A DNA stretch of 42,949 nt, taken from contig JAUIBK010000028.1 in the NCBI GenBank assembly GCA_030428205.1, positions 1 through 42,949 on the forward strand, written 5' to 3'. Both the position numbers and the translations under genes were made by a program. This DNA is from a bacterium (GTDB lineage Bacteria; Bdellovibrionota_C; UBA2361; RFPC01). Shown here in pieces: positions 23,568 to 31,982 of the stretch. Position 1 is the first letter of the stretch, and each line of letters opens with the position of its first letter. A model generated the notes under the pieces. It was not told where the DNA came from. It was given only the letters and a program-made list of their open reading frames with translations, and ran no database searches.

Positions 23568-24737
23568 ATGCATAATAGTCAACAAGCATTCTTTTCTCTT
23601 TGCTATTTCATAATAGCTGGCTTCACTTGTCTTGCCACACCTCCTCTATCGGCCCAAATCTTACCTTCGTCCCATTCTTCTTCCATTGATGTAAAAGCTG
23701 TACTTCTTCTTAGCTTGCAAGAGGCCTATCCCGACCTGTACGAGCCAGGAACGCCAGAGGCAATCTCCCTTGAAAACATATCAGCCCCTCAAGGACTTCC
23801 ATTTTTACCTGAAGACGTACCGACATTCATTGGGGACGACGACCTCGAATTTATTTATAAATGGTGTGCGGAGTATAATGGTGTTAAATTCTGTAAAAAA
23901 TTTCGTGTGACTGTTCGCAGAGTTCCCTGCCCACCAGAGAACATGGGAGGCCAGTGCTTCAATATCACTATTCGCGAGCAGATAGACATATTTACGACAC
24001 GACCACTTGGCACTTGGAGCCAAGAGACGTACTCAAGCGGGAATTACCGGTGTGTCAAGATTACAAGTCCCGATGGCCAAATCATAGAGACCTGTATAAA
24101 CGAGACGACCACATGTTCGCAAATTGATGAAGAAGAAGTAGAATGTGTTGCACATAATTGTACCACCTGCGGGGAGTGCGCTTTTGAAAACAACAGTTTA
24201 GATAACTCTCAAGTACTCATACGTTCAAAAGAGTTATCGTCATGGACCGACTGTACTGCCGATGGCTTACCAGAGATCAGGACGGAAGCAGGACCTGTCA
24301 TACTCCTCCCATTTGATACTCATACCCCTTGGGATGAGCTCTCCTGGAGCGGGAGAGAAGAAGAGAGCGAGCTCCACTTAGGCGCTCAACTCTCCTGTAA
24401 TACAACCTCCTGGAGTTTTCGCTATCTTGACAGTTCATTTCTCTTTCGCAGCAACCCGAAACCATTCGAGCCCCAATCTATATTACCGGAAAAAACTACC
24501 CCTGTGTGTGCACTTGCTCCAGACTATCGGTGTTACTATGATTTTGAGAATCAAGAAAGCTCATGTCAACACTTTAGCCTTGAAGTCGTATGTGACGCCG
24601 ATCTCAACTCAGAGCCAGGATTTGAAACTGAATTTTTTAGAGAAACCATTCTTCAGCTCTGGCTGATCAACGGCTCTACAGGGGACTATGTGAACACTGG
24701 ATGCGAGATTTCTGAACCTCCACCACACATGCTCTAA
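23568..24737 (+). CDS. Exported Cys-rich protein, unknown family
   Basis: The 389-residue product has a signal peptide with a longish N-region (about residues 1-29, ending PPLSAQ) and GGAG 8 bases before the ATG. The mature chain is Cys-rich, with CAEYNGVKFCKKF, CPPENMGGQCF, CVKITSPDGQIIETC, a dense cluster CVAHNCTTCGECAF (about residues 196-209), and later CALAPDYRCYY. N-glycosylation-like or metal-binding readings of the cluster are possible, but no family is recognised. Disulfide bonding in the periplasm or outside the cell is the simplest expectation. It shares the 23478 operator with the divergent gene pair. Confidence 0.7.
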   Translation: MHNSQQAFFSLCYFIIAGFTCLATPPLSAQILPSSHSSSIDVKAVLLLSLQEAYPDLYEPGTPEAISLENISAPQGLPFLPEDVPTFIGDDDLEFIYKWCAEYNGVKFCKKFRVTVRRVPCPPENMGGQCFNITIREQIDIFTTRPLGTWSQETYSSGNYRCVKITSPDGQIIETCINETTTCSQIDEEEVECVAHNCTTCGECAFENNSLDNSQVLIRSKELSSWTDCTADGLPEIRTEAGPVILLPFDTHTPWDELSWSGREEESELHLGAQLSCNTTSWSFRYLDSSFLFRSNPKPFEPQSILPEKTTPVCALAPDYRCYYDFENQESSCQHFSLEVVCDADLNSEPGFETEFFRETILQLWLINGSTGDYVNTGCEISEPPPHML

Positions 24738-24835
24738 CCCCCTTGAATCGCCCCTCTTTTGACAAGCAAGTTTCCCAGCATGAACCCAGGACAAACGAAA
24801 ACAAGGAAGAATGAGGATTGGTCCATTAATTGCTT

Positions 24836-24850
24836 TGTAAAATTAATACA
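24836..24850. promoter_or_regulatory. Operator-like palindrome TGTAAAATTAATACA
   Basis: A 15-base site with TGTA/TACA ends around 7 AT bases, 33 bases before the ATG at 24884. It matches the TGTAAWWWTWWTACA consensus drawn from the 18703 and 23478 sites. It would overlap or abut the promoter. Confidence 0.45.
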
Positions 24851-24883
24851 ATTTTTATTCACGTACAATAAAGGAGTAATAAT

Positions 24884-25228
24884 ATGAAAACCACATCACT
24901 CACAAAACGATTCTACCTCTGCTTGCCTCTCTTGGGTGGGCTGTTCCTCGCAGCTCTACCTTCAGCTGCCTACTCACAGAGCGCCTCTCACAAAATACAT
25001 ACCCCTCAAGCCTCACAAGGGCTCAATCCAATCGGTTCTTTCTGTTATCTCCTAAAAGAAACCACCCTTGATCACTGCGATCTTAACGGGGACGGGCATA
25101 TTCAGTGGAAGGAACTACGTAACGTTCCAAGCGAAGTAGCTTGGGAGTGTCTAGAAATGCTAGCATCGTATGAACAGATCTGTGGCACCGTCGACCCTTT
25201 TTGGGATAATCCTCCCCAAACACCCTAA
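24884..25228 (+). CDS. Small exported EF-hand protein
   Basis: A signal peptide (about residues 1-31, ending AAYSQS) precedes an 83-residue mature chain with one complete EF-hand loop at residues 66-77 (DLNGDGHIQWKE): Asp66, Asn68, Asp70 and Glu77 are the calcium ligands. Four cysteines flank it (SFCYLL, DHCDLN, WECLEM, QICGTV) and could form two disulfides. A single, disulfide-framed EF-hand suggests a calcium-stabilised secreted peptide rather than a signalling protein. AGGAG is 8 bases before the ATG. A strong terminator-like hairpin follows at 25256-25285. Confidence 0.75.
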   Translation: MKTTSLTKRFYLCLPLLGGLFLAALPSAAYSQSASHKIHTPQASQGLNPIGSFCYLLKETTLDHCDLNGDGHIQWKELRNVPSEVAWECLEMLASYEQICGTVDPFWDNPPQTP

Positions 25229-25255
25229 CAAAACCCATAATATTCATTCCACAGA

Positions 25256-25285
25256 TATCTCCTGTTGCTCTTACAACAGGAGATA
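25256..25285 (+). terminator. Terminator-like hairpin after the EF-hand gene
   Basis: A perfect 12-bp stem (TATCTCCTGTTG / CAACAGGAGATA) with a 6-base loop CTCTTA, 27 bases after the stop codon. It is followed by only a short CTTTA, so termination efficiency is uncertain. Confidence 0.65.
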
Positions 25286-25366
25286 CTTTAGCCTGTCAGA
25301 GAGGAGGAAAACTTAATCATCGCAGCTCCACATTCTACTCATCATAACAAATGTCAATGAGGCTCC

Positions 25367-25379
25367 ACACATGATGTGT
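25367..25379. promoter_or_regulatory. Palindrome ACACATGATGTGT upstream of 25419
   Basis: A perfect 6-1-6 palindrome 39 bases before the ATG at 25419. It is unlike the TGTAA-type sites, so a different regulator or chance is possible. Confidence 0.3.
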
Positions 25380-25418
25380 TAAAAAGGGAACTTCAAGAAC
25401 GTATATACTGCTCTTTTC

Positions 25419-26321
25419 ATGAACCCTTATTTCGCTCCTTTTCTTACTCTGCTTTATATTTTTCTATTCCTCCCTTCCTCGGCCTGGTCGTCTAAACCAC
25501 AGCCAAGACCAGACTCCTTGCCCACAGATTTTTATATCTGTGGACCCCCCTCTAAGCCCATACTTTCCAAGGACCATCTCCTTGGGTGTCGAGAGCAACT
25601 CGTTTGGGACATCGAAGATCGGTTTATCTGCCATAATGGAGATCAATCATTTCTCGTTCTTTTTCCCCTCGATAAGCTTCCTTACGACGCTTCACAAGAA
25701 GCGTATTCGTGCGAAACACTTCCTCACTGTCATGATACGACTATTTTTGCATTCGATCGTCTGTGCGATGAGCCCACGCCCACCCAATCCTGGAACACAA
25801 TCGCTCATAAAGCCAATAGAACGTTCTCTCAGTGCTCTACGAGCGCTCAGATTAAAGCTGAACTTCCTCGTGGATTTACACTCACCTCGGAGTCTGAGTA
25901 TATTCGCTCAGAAGCAGGTCAGCACTTTATCCGTTCCGACTCCTCAGGTTGGGACTACCTCCCCATACATGAATATCCATTCTCCGTTTCCTCGGGAGCT
26001 ATCGTGAAAAAGCCTGGAGTATACTGCGTAAATCGTACTGGCACTCGTGGCAGTCATGCATCGAATGTTAGGTTATTATGGCAACTCCCTGAAGACTGGC
26101 CTCCATTTAAGCCTCATAACGCCAAAATCCCTCCTTCTCAATTTCACACATGTAGGTCAGATAACGATTGTTATGTTACGTCCGCGGGTACTTGTCTAAG
26201 CCCTACTGTGGGAAAGCATATGGCTCAAACGGAAAAGGCGGTTCAACAATCAGGAAGCATGGAAAAGACTTGTAAGTGCCACACGGGACCTCTTTTCTGG
26301 GGATGCATGAAGTCAGAATAA
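25419..26321 (+). CDS. Exported Cys-rich protein, unknown family
   Basis: The 300-residue product has a signal peptide (about residues 1-24, ending SSAWS). The mature part holds about twelve cysteines: FYICGPPSK, LLGCREQL, FICHNGD, CETLPHCHD, LCDEPT, then CVNRTGTRGS, and near the C-terminus CRSDNDCYVTSAGTC and CKCHTGPLFWGCM. The last set resembles whey-acidic or EGF-like disulfide spacing only loosely. No family is recognised. The ribosome site before the ATG is weak. It is the last gene of the exported island. Confidence 0.65.
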   Translation: MNPYFAPFLTLLYIFLFLPSSAWSSKPQPRPDSLPTDFYICGPPSKPILSKDHLLGCREQLVWDIEDRFICHNGDQSFLVLFPLDKLPYDASQEAYSCETLPHCHDTTIFAFDRLCDEPTPTQSWNTIAHKANRTFSQCSTSAQIKAELPRGFTLTSESEYIRSEAGQHFIRSDSSGWDYLPIHEYPFSVSSGAIVKKPGVYCVNRTGTRGSHASNVRLLWQLPEDWPPFKPHNAKIPPSQFHTCRSDNDCYVTSAGTCLSPTVGKHMAQTEKAVQQSGSMEKTCKCHTGPLFWGCMKSE

Positions 26322-26394
26322 ATGAACATGAGACTCAATGCGAGTCAGAGCTCCCCTTTCTCTTCTTCTCGCACAAAGATATACTTCTCTTCCT

Positions 26395-27489
26395 ATGGAA
26401 CAGATTACTCTCTTTACCCCAGGTCCAACCCATATTCCAACTCGAGTATTTGAGAAGATCTCAAATGGAGGGATGCACCACCGCACAGCCCAATTTCAAG
26501 AGATCTATTCCGCTACGCAGGAGCTCTTTTCTCAACTCGTCGACTCTCCCACTCTTCCACTCTTTCTCGCTTGCTCTGGGACAGGTGGCATGGAAGCGGC
26601 ACTTCAAAACAGCTGCTCTCCAGGTGATGCTTTTCTCTATATTGATGCCGGCAAATTTGGAGAGAGATGGGGCAAGATTGGCGAGGCACTCGGCCTGAGA
26701 CCAATCGCCATTAAAGCTGATTGGGGGCACAGTCCGTCAGAAGATGATGTTTTGAAAGCCTGTAAAACGAATCAGGATATAAAAGCTTTCTGCACACAGC
26801 ACTGTGAGACTTCAACAACAGTGCTCCACCCTATTGAAAAGTATCTTCCTGTTATTCGATCTCAATGCCCTCAGGCAATGACAATCGTAGACGCGATCTC
26901 TTCGCTAACAACGACTCCTCTCTCGGTTTCGAAACTAGAAATTGATATTCTTATCGCAGCAGCCCAAAAAGCACTGATGCTCCCTCCTGGTCTTGCTGTG
27001 CTTACCATCAGTAAGAGAGCATGGGAGAGAATCGAAAACACTGAGGTTAAGAGTCTCTACTTTGACCTAACAAAAGAGCGCAAACCCCAGTCTCAAGGCT
27101 CTTCTGCTTGGACCCCACCATTACATCACATTTTAGGACTTCACGAAGTTCTTACTATGATCTTCGAAGAGGGTCCTCATAATTGGACCAAGCGTCATAG
27201 AGAGTGCTCGACGTTTGCTCAGCAAGAACTTACCAAACTCGGCTTTCGTGTCATTACTCGTGAAAACCCATCTCCGAGTGTAACCGGGGGTTTCGCTCCA
27301 GACGACATCGATCCAGACCAATTACGGAAGAAGCTCACGCAACTCTCTGGATTTCTCATCGCTGGTGGACAAGATGACTGGAAAGGAAAAATCGTTCGGA
27401 TAGGTCATATGGGAATAGTCACCCCCCATCACTTAGAAGATCTCTTTCGTTCACTTCACGAATGCATCCTTTCAACTTCATCGCCATAG
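26395..27489 (+). CDS. Class V PLP-dependent aminotransferase
   Basis: This matches the serine-glyoxylate / alanine-glyoxylate aminotransferase branch of fold-type I. The start FTPGPTHIPTRVF is the typical N-terminus; GTGGMEAALQN binds the cofactor phosphate; TIVDAISSL includes the Asp contacting the pyridine; AAAQKALMLPPG carries the Schiff-base Lys (Lys192 counted from the ATG at 26395); IAGGQDDWKGKIVRIGHMG is the C-terminal substrate segment. The upstream ATG at 26338 would add 19 residues not seen in the family. At 364 residues it has normal length. Amino donor and acceptor cannot be told from sequence. Confidence 0.85.
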   Translation: MEQITLFTPGPTHIPTRVFEKISNGGMHHRTAQFQEIYSATQELFSQLVDSPTLPLFLACSGTGGMEAALQNSCSPGDAFLYIDAGKFGERWGKIGEALGLRPIAIKADWGHSPSEDDVLKACKTNQDIKAFCTQHCETSTTVLHPIEKYLPVIRSQCPQAMTIVDAISSLTTTPLSVSKLEIDILIAAAQKALMLPPGLAVLTISKRAWERIENTEVKSLYFDLTKERKPQSQGSSAWTPPLHHILGLHEVLTMIFEEGPHNWTKRHRECSTFAQQELTKLGFRVITRENPSPSVTGGFAPDDIDPDQLRKKLTQLSGFLIAGGQDDWKGKIVRIGHMGIVTPHHLEDLFRSLHECILSTSSP

Positions 27490-27494
27490 CCTCG

Positions 27495-27521
27495 CAACGA
27501 TTTCAGACCTCAAGATCGTTG
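27495..27521 (+). terminator. Weak hairpin downstream of the aminotransferase
   Basis: CAACGAT / ATCGTTG around a 13-base loop, 5 bases after the stop codon. There is no T tract, so it is at best a weak terminator. Confidence 0.3.
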
Positions 27522-27714
27522 TCATGTTTGAATTTCTCTCACTCAAACAGCTCGAGGAGCCTCTCTCTTCGCACCCCTGTTGTACTTCGCGTTATTTTCA
27601 TCCTCTCCCCTCCCCCTAAGAAAGGACAAAGCACCTTCCTTCTCTTGCATCCCACCCTCTCTTTCGTTAATTTCTTCGGTATACTACTATTGTCATTCCC
27701 CTTAAGGCACCTGC

Positions 27715-30700
27715 ATGAAGTCCGTCTCACCATCAGTCTCCTTTCACGACGTTGAAGCAAAAATCCTCTCCTACTGGGAGGAAAACAAGACCTTTCAAAA
27801 GTCTCTTGATCAGAGGCGGGGTGAAACCCCATTCATGTTTTACGACGGCCCTCCCTTTGCAACCGGTACCCCTCACTACGGACACCTCTTGGCAGGAACA
27901 ATTAAAGATATCATTCCACGGTACCAAACGATGAAAGGTCGCTATGTTGAGCGTCGCTTTGGCTGGGATACTCACGGGCTTCCTATTGAAATGTTAACCG
28001 AGAAGGAGCTCGGCATTTCTGGTCGTGCTGATATCCTCAAGCACGGCGTTGATACCTTTAACGAAGCGTGCCGAGCTGGAGTTCTCAAGTACGTTAAAGA
28101 GTGGCGCTATATCACTGGTCGCCTTGGTCGTTGGATTGATTTTGACAATGACTACAAGACGATGGATCTCGACTTTATGGATTCTGTCTGGTGGGTCTTT
28201 AAGCAACTCTGGGACAAAGACCGTGTGTATGAAGGTGTGCGTGTTGTTCCTTACAGCTGGCGACTTTCAACACCTCTCTCTAACTTCGAGGCCGGGTCTA
28301 ACTATAAAGACGTACAAGATCCTGCAATCACTATCCGCTTTCGCTCAACAGAAGACGAAAACGTTTCGTTTCTTGCTTGGACAACCACCCCGTGGACACT
28401 CCCTGCGAACTTAGCACTCTGCGTTGGGCCTGACATCGACTACGTCACAATCAAAACCGACAAGGAGACTCTGATCCTTGCCGAAGCCCGGCTTGATGCA
28501 TATTTCAAAGAGAGTGACTACGAGATAGTAAGTCGCATGAAAGGACAAGACCTAGAGGGTAAAACGTATACCCCCCTCTTTCCTTATTTTGAAGATCGAA
28601 ACAAGCTTGGCGCCTTTCGCTTACTCGTTGATTCATACGTTTCTACAGAGGATGGAACAGGAATCGTGCACCAAGCACCTGCTCATGGTGAAGACGACTA
28701 CCGCATCGGCCAAGAACACAACATCGAGCCAGTTGATCCTGTTGATGCACAAGGAAACTACCTTAAGGAAGTCACAGATTTTCAAGGTCAAAATGTGAAG
28801 GAAGCGGATAAGGGAGTCATCGCTTACCTCAAAGACAAGGGACTTCTCTTTAAACACGAAACCCTTAATCACTCTTATCCATTTTGTGAGCGTTCAAATA
28901 CTCCCCTTATTTACAAGACCATCAATGCCTGGTTCGTCAAAGTTGAAGACATTCGTGAGCAGATGCTTCAGAACAACAGCACTATTCACTGGATTCCTGA
29001 ACACATCAAAGAGGGACGCTTCGGAAACTGGCTTGCACACGCACGAGATTGGAACATCTCTCGTAACCGTTTTTGGGGGAATCCAATCCCTATCTGGCGG
29101 TGTGATTCATGCGAGGAAACTGAATGCCTCGGTTCTCACCTTGAACTTGAAGAAAAAACAGGAACAAAAGTTCCGGATCTCCATAAACACTTCGTTGATA
29201 ACCTCCATTGGCCGTGCTCGAAGTGCGGCGGGCAAATGACACGCACCCCTGAAGTGCTCGACTGCTGGTTTGAATCAGGCTCAATGCCTTACGCTCAACT
29301 CCACTACCCTTTTGAGAACAAAGAACAGTTTGAATCAGGTTTTCCTGCTGATTTTATCGCCGAAGGACTCGATCAAACCCGTGGCTGGTTCTACACACTC
29401 ATGATTCTCTCAACGACTCTTTTCGAAAAAGCGCCGTTTAAGAACGTCATTGTAAACGGGATGATCTTGGCTGAAGACGGTAAGAAGATGTCCAAAAGCC
29501 TTAAGAACTATCCTGATCCAGTACATGTCTTTGATGAGTATGGGGCTGATGCTCTGCGTCTTTACCTTATGCGCTCGCCAGTTGTACGTGGAGAAAGCTT
29601 GCGCTTTTCTGAAGCAGGCGTGAAAGAGGTTGTCCGTACGGTGCTCTTACCGTTTTGGAACGCCTACTCGTTTTTTACAACATACGCCAAGATCGACAAC
29701 TACTCTCCAAGCGACGATCTTACTCATCCAAGTAACATTCTCGACAGGTGGATCCTCTCTCGCTTTCAGACTCTTCTAAAGGGGATTGAAAAAGAGATGT
29801 CTGAATACAGACTTTATGCTGTAGTGCCCAATCTCCTCACCTTTCTTGATGAGCTAACAAACTGGTACGTCCGGCGCTCAAGAAGACGGTTCTGGTCAGA
29901 TGACACTCAAGACAAGCAAGACGGCTACAACACCCTTTTTACTGTGCTCATTGGCTTTACTCGGGCACTTGCGCCTTTTGTCCCCTTTATCACCGAAGAA
30001 ATCTATCAAAACCTGTCTACTCTGAGAGACGATCTTCCTGAAAGTGTACACCTGACAAAGTATCCTGCTCCGTCAGAAGATCTGATCGACGAAGCTCTTG
30101 AAGAAGCGATGGATCTCATCGAACAAACCGTTCGACTTGGTCGAGCACTCAGAGCGAGAGAGGACTTAAAAATCCGCCAACCACTCCAGTCTATCACGGT
30201 CATTACTAAAAACACTTCACATGCGCAGGTCCTTCAAGAACACGGTGCACACATCAAAGAAGAGCTTAATGTAAAAGAGGTTCTTTTCTCCTCTGATGAA
30301 GCTGGGCTCGTAGAGATTACTGTAAAGCCAAATTTCCCGAAACTTGGCCCCATCTTTGGCAAACAGATGAAAGAGTGCGCCAAGCACCTCAGTCAGTTAA
30401 GCATAGAAGAGATTGAAAAGGTTGAGTCAGGTGAACCGCTTGAGGTTCTTGGGAAAAAGCTCACTCAAGATTGTTTTGATGTTATCCGCAAAGCAAAGGG
30501 AAATGCTCCAATTGAAACCGCCGGAGGTGTCACCGTTTCATTTGATACCCACCTTACACCCGAGCTTCTATCAGAAGGTCTGGCGCGAGAATTTGTAAAC
30601 CGTATTCAAAGAATGAGAAAAGAAGCTGACTTCAACGTTACCGACAGAATCTCGGTCTCGTATGCCGCAGATAACTCTCTTCAAGAGGCGTTTTCCTCAA

Positions 30701-30837
30701 ATGAGGACTATATTAAGCATGAGACTCTTACAGAAGAACTAACCCTAGTGGCGACCCCCCCAAAAAACGGAGAACTCATCCAGTCCCACACTATCGGTGA
30801 TTCGGAGATTATCATCTCGGTCGAACGCCAAACGTAG
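27715..30837 (+). CDS. ileS: Isoleucyl-tRNA synthetase, long (type 2, eukaryote-like) form
   Basis: It charges tRNA-Ile with isoleucine. The HIGH motif appears as GTPHYGHLL (HYGH at 54-57), the KMSKS motif at 591-595, and the CP1 editing domain occupies roughly 190-400, with WTTTPWTLPANLAL and GTGIVHQAPAHG. The length of 1040, FMFYDGPPFATG before HIGH, and CDSCEETECLG with a second Cys pair (CSKCGG) between editing domain and KMSKS are features of type 2 enzymes. Type 1 enzymes are near 930. Type 2 IleRS are known for low sensitivity to mupirocin; whether this one resists it is inference. AAGG is 8 bases before the ATG. Confidence 0.97.
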   Translation: MKSVSPSVSFHDVEAKILSYWEENKTFQKSLDQRRGETPFMFYDGPPFATGTPHYGHLLAGTIKDIIPRYQTMKGRYVERRFGWDTHGLPIEMLTEKELGISGRADILKHGVDTFNEACRAGVLKYVKEWRYITGRLGRWIDFDNDYKTMDLDFMDSVWWVFKQLWDKDRVYEGVRVVPYSWRLSTPLSNFEAGSNYKDVQDPAITIRFRSTEDENVSFLAWTTTPWTLPANLALCVGPDIDYVTIKTDKETLILAEARLDAYFKESDYEIVSRMKGQDLEGKTYTPLFPYFEDRNKLGAFRLLVDSYVSTEDGTGIVHQAPAHGEDDYRIGQEHNIEPVDPVDAQGNYLKEVTDFQGQNVKEADKGVIAYLKDKGLLFKHETLNHSYPFCERSNTPLIYKTINAWFVKVEDIREQMLQNNSTIHWIPEHIKEGRFGNWLAHARDWNISRNRFWGNPIPIWRCDSCEETECLGSHLELEEKTGTKVPDLHKHFVDNLHWPCSKCGGQMTRTPEVLDCWFESGSMPYAQLHYPFENKEQFESGFPADFIAEGLDQTRGWFYTLMILSTTLFEKAPFKNVIVNGMILAEDGKKMSKSLKNYPDPVHVFDEYGADALRLYLMRSPVVRGESLRFSEAGVKEVVRTVLLPFWNAYSFFTTYAKIDNYSPSDDLTHPSNILDRWILSRFQTLLKGIEKEMSEYRLYAVVPNLLTFLDELTNWYVRRSRRRFWSDDTQDKQDGYNTLFTVLIGFTRALAPFVPFITEEIYQNLSTLRDDLPESVHLTKYPAPSEDLIDEALEEAMDLIEQTVRLGRALRAREDLKIRQPLQSITVITKNTSHAQVLQEHGAHIKEELNVKEVLFSSDEAGLVEITVKPNFPKLGPIFGKQMKECAKHLSQLSIEEIEKVESGEPLEVLGKKLTQDCFDVIRKAKGNAPIETAGGVTVSFDTHLTPELLSEGLAREFVNRIQRMRKEADFNVTDRISVSYAADNSLQEAFSSNEDYIKHETLTEELTLVATPPKNGELIQSHTIGDSEIIISVERQT

Positions 30838-31161
30838 CTCAGGCTCAATCTCACCGTAGGCGCTGACTCATTTCCCCCAGAGAACGGACGTTGCAAGACA
30901 TCTCCATAACTCTATGGTCCCTTCATTGAGTGGGCTCTTTCAGAAACCACTCAATCGGACTGAAGAGAGAACATCTTAGTATTTTCATATAGTTAGATTG
31001 AGATATCAACATAAGCACTCAAATAGAAAAGATCACTAAAGTTATTATACGAGATTGTCGTAATACCCACTGTAAGGCACTCAGAAAGTATCCGATGACT
31101 ATTGGTAGGAGAGCGGGGCTGCTCTCCTACCGAGGTCATCTTCTTGGAAAAGGTGAAAACC
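30838..31161. other. Intergenic region between ileS and the NarL-type regulator
   Basis: About 320 bases. It holds two hairpins, at 30925-30955 (ATTGAGTGG / CCACTCAAT, 13-base loop, a possible ileS terminator) and at 31094-31140. The rest shows no gene. Confidence 0.5.
31094..31140 (+). promoter_or_regulatory. Long leader hairpin before the NarL-type regulator
   Basis: GATGAC (31094-31099) pairs with GTCATC (31135-31140), and inside it GGTAGGAGAGC (31104-31114) pairs with GCTCTCCTACC (31121-31131) around GGGGCT. The whole ends 21 bases before the ATG at 31162, in the leader. The inner stem shares TAGGAGAG/CTCTCCTA with the flagellar leader hairpin at 6320. Confidence 0.55.
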
Positions 31162-31806
31162 ATGATCGATCTTATTATCGCAGACGATCACGTTGTGCTG
31201 CGGGAAGCGCTGTGTGAACTTCTAGAGACAAAGGGTAAGTATCAAATTGTCGCACAGGCATCAGATGGCGAAGAGCTTCTCTCCCAACTCAGAGACACTT
31301 CTGCTGATCTTGTTATTCTCGATATGACTATGCCGAAACTCGACGGCTTAGCTGCTCTTGAGCTCATGAAAGAGAGAAGTGAAGGAAAACTCCCCCCTGT
31401 ATTGGTTCTGTCCGCAAACGAAGGCCAAACAAAGGTACGTGCTGCCCTTAAGGCAGGTGCTCGGGGATATCTTCCTAAAAATGCAGGGCTTGAAGAGCTT
31501 GAATTTGCAATTCAATCTATCATGGGCGGAAAAACCTATCTTAGTCCTTCTATCACTGAGCCACTTATGAATGGGGGCCAGAGCGAGTCTCCTCTTGAAA
31601 ATCCACTTACAGTGTTAACCAAACGTGAAATTGAGATTCTCACCCACCTTGCTGATGGACTCCCTAACCGAGAGATCGGAAAGATGCTCCATATTAGTAC
31701 CAGAACGGTTGATACCCACCGGAGTAACATACTCAAGAAGCTGAAGGTGAAGACGAACGCTGAGCTCGTCAAACTTGCTCTTGGAAGTGGTCTCATCTCA
31801 CTCTAA
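31162..31806 (+). CDS. NarL/LuxR-type response regulator (orphan)
   Basis: A two-domain DNA-binding response regulator of 214 residues. The receiver has acidic pair Asp8-Asp9, phosphoacceptor Asp54 in VILDMTMPKLDG, VLSANE (the Thr/Ser position), and conserved Lys in YLPKNAG. The C-terminal LuxR HTH is LTKREIEILTHLADGLPNRE, then IGKMLHISTRTVDTHRSNIL. I choose the ATG at 31162 (GGAAAAGGTGAAAACC in front) over a GTG/ATG 20 codons upstream that would disrupt the receiver start. No histidine kinase is next to it, so its partner lies elsewhere. The stem-loop at 31094-31140 in its leader suggests an extra layer of control. Confidence 0.93.
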   Translation: MIDLIIADDHVVLREALCELLETKGKYQIVAQASDGEELLSQLRDTSADLVILDMTMPKLDGLAALELMKERSEGKLPPVLVLSANEGQTKVRAALKAGARGYLPKNAGLEELEFAIQSIMGGKTYLSPSITEPLMNGGQSESPLENPLTVLTKREIEILTHLADGLPNREIGKMLHISTRTVDTHRSNILKKLKVKTNAELVKLALGSGLISL

Positions 31807-31881
31807 GCCCTCAGGAATACTTCATAATATCAGGGCATTACTATCTTGCCGTTGACCACACAGAGGTGGACGAGTAGTAAT

Positions 31882-31910
31882 CTAGTGTTGTTGTACAATA
31901 TCAACACTAG
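31882..31910. promoter_or_regulatory. Likely TetR autoregulatory operator overlapping a -10 box
   Basis: Perfect 9-bp arms CTAGTGTTG (31882-31890) and CAACACTAG (31902-31910) with an 11-base centre. The centre contains TACAAT (31894-31899), a good -10 element. A TetR gene starts 72 bases downstream, the usual layout for self-repression. The operator identity is inferred from position. Confidence 0.65.
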
Positions 31911-31982
31911 TGTGGCTCCTTGCCAGAGAGTAAGAATTATTTGTCGCCACACTATGTTCAAGCAGTGTATGATTGTTACCTT

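Noticed and set aside
27490..27714. T-box or other leader riboswitch before ileS
   Set aside because: Only one weak 7-bp hairpin is present, close to the preceding gene, with no T-box sequence or antiterminator stem.
31920..31982. TTG start extending the TetR gene by 21 codons
   Set aside because: It would begin about 14 bases after the inferred transcription start, lacks a ribosome site and adds residues unlike TetR N-termini.
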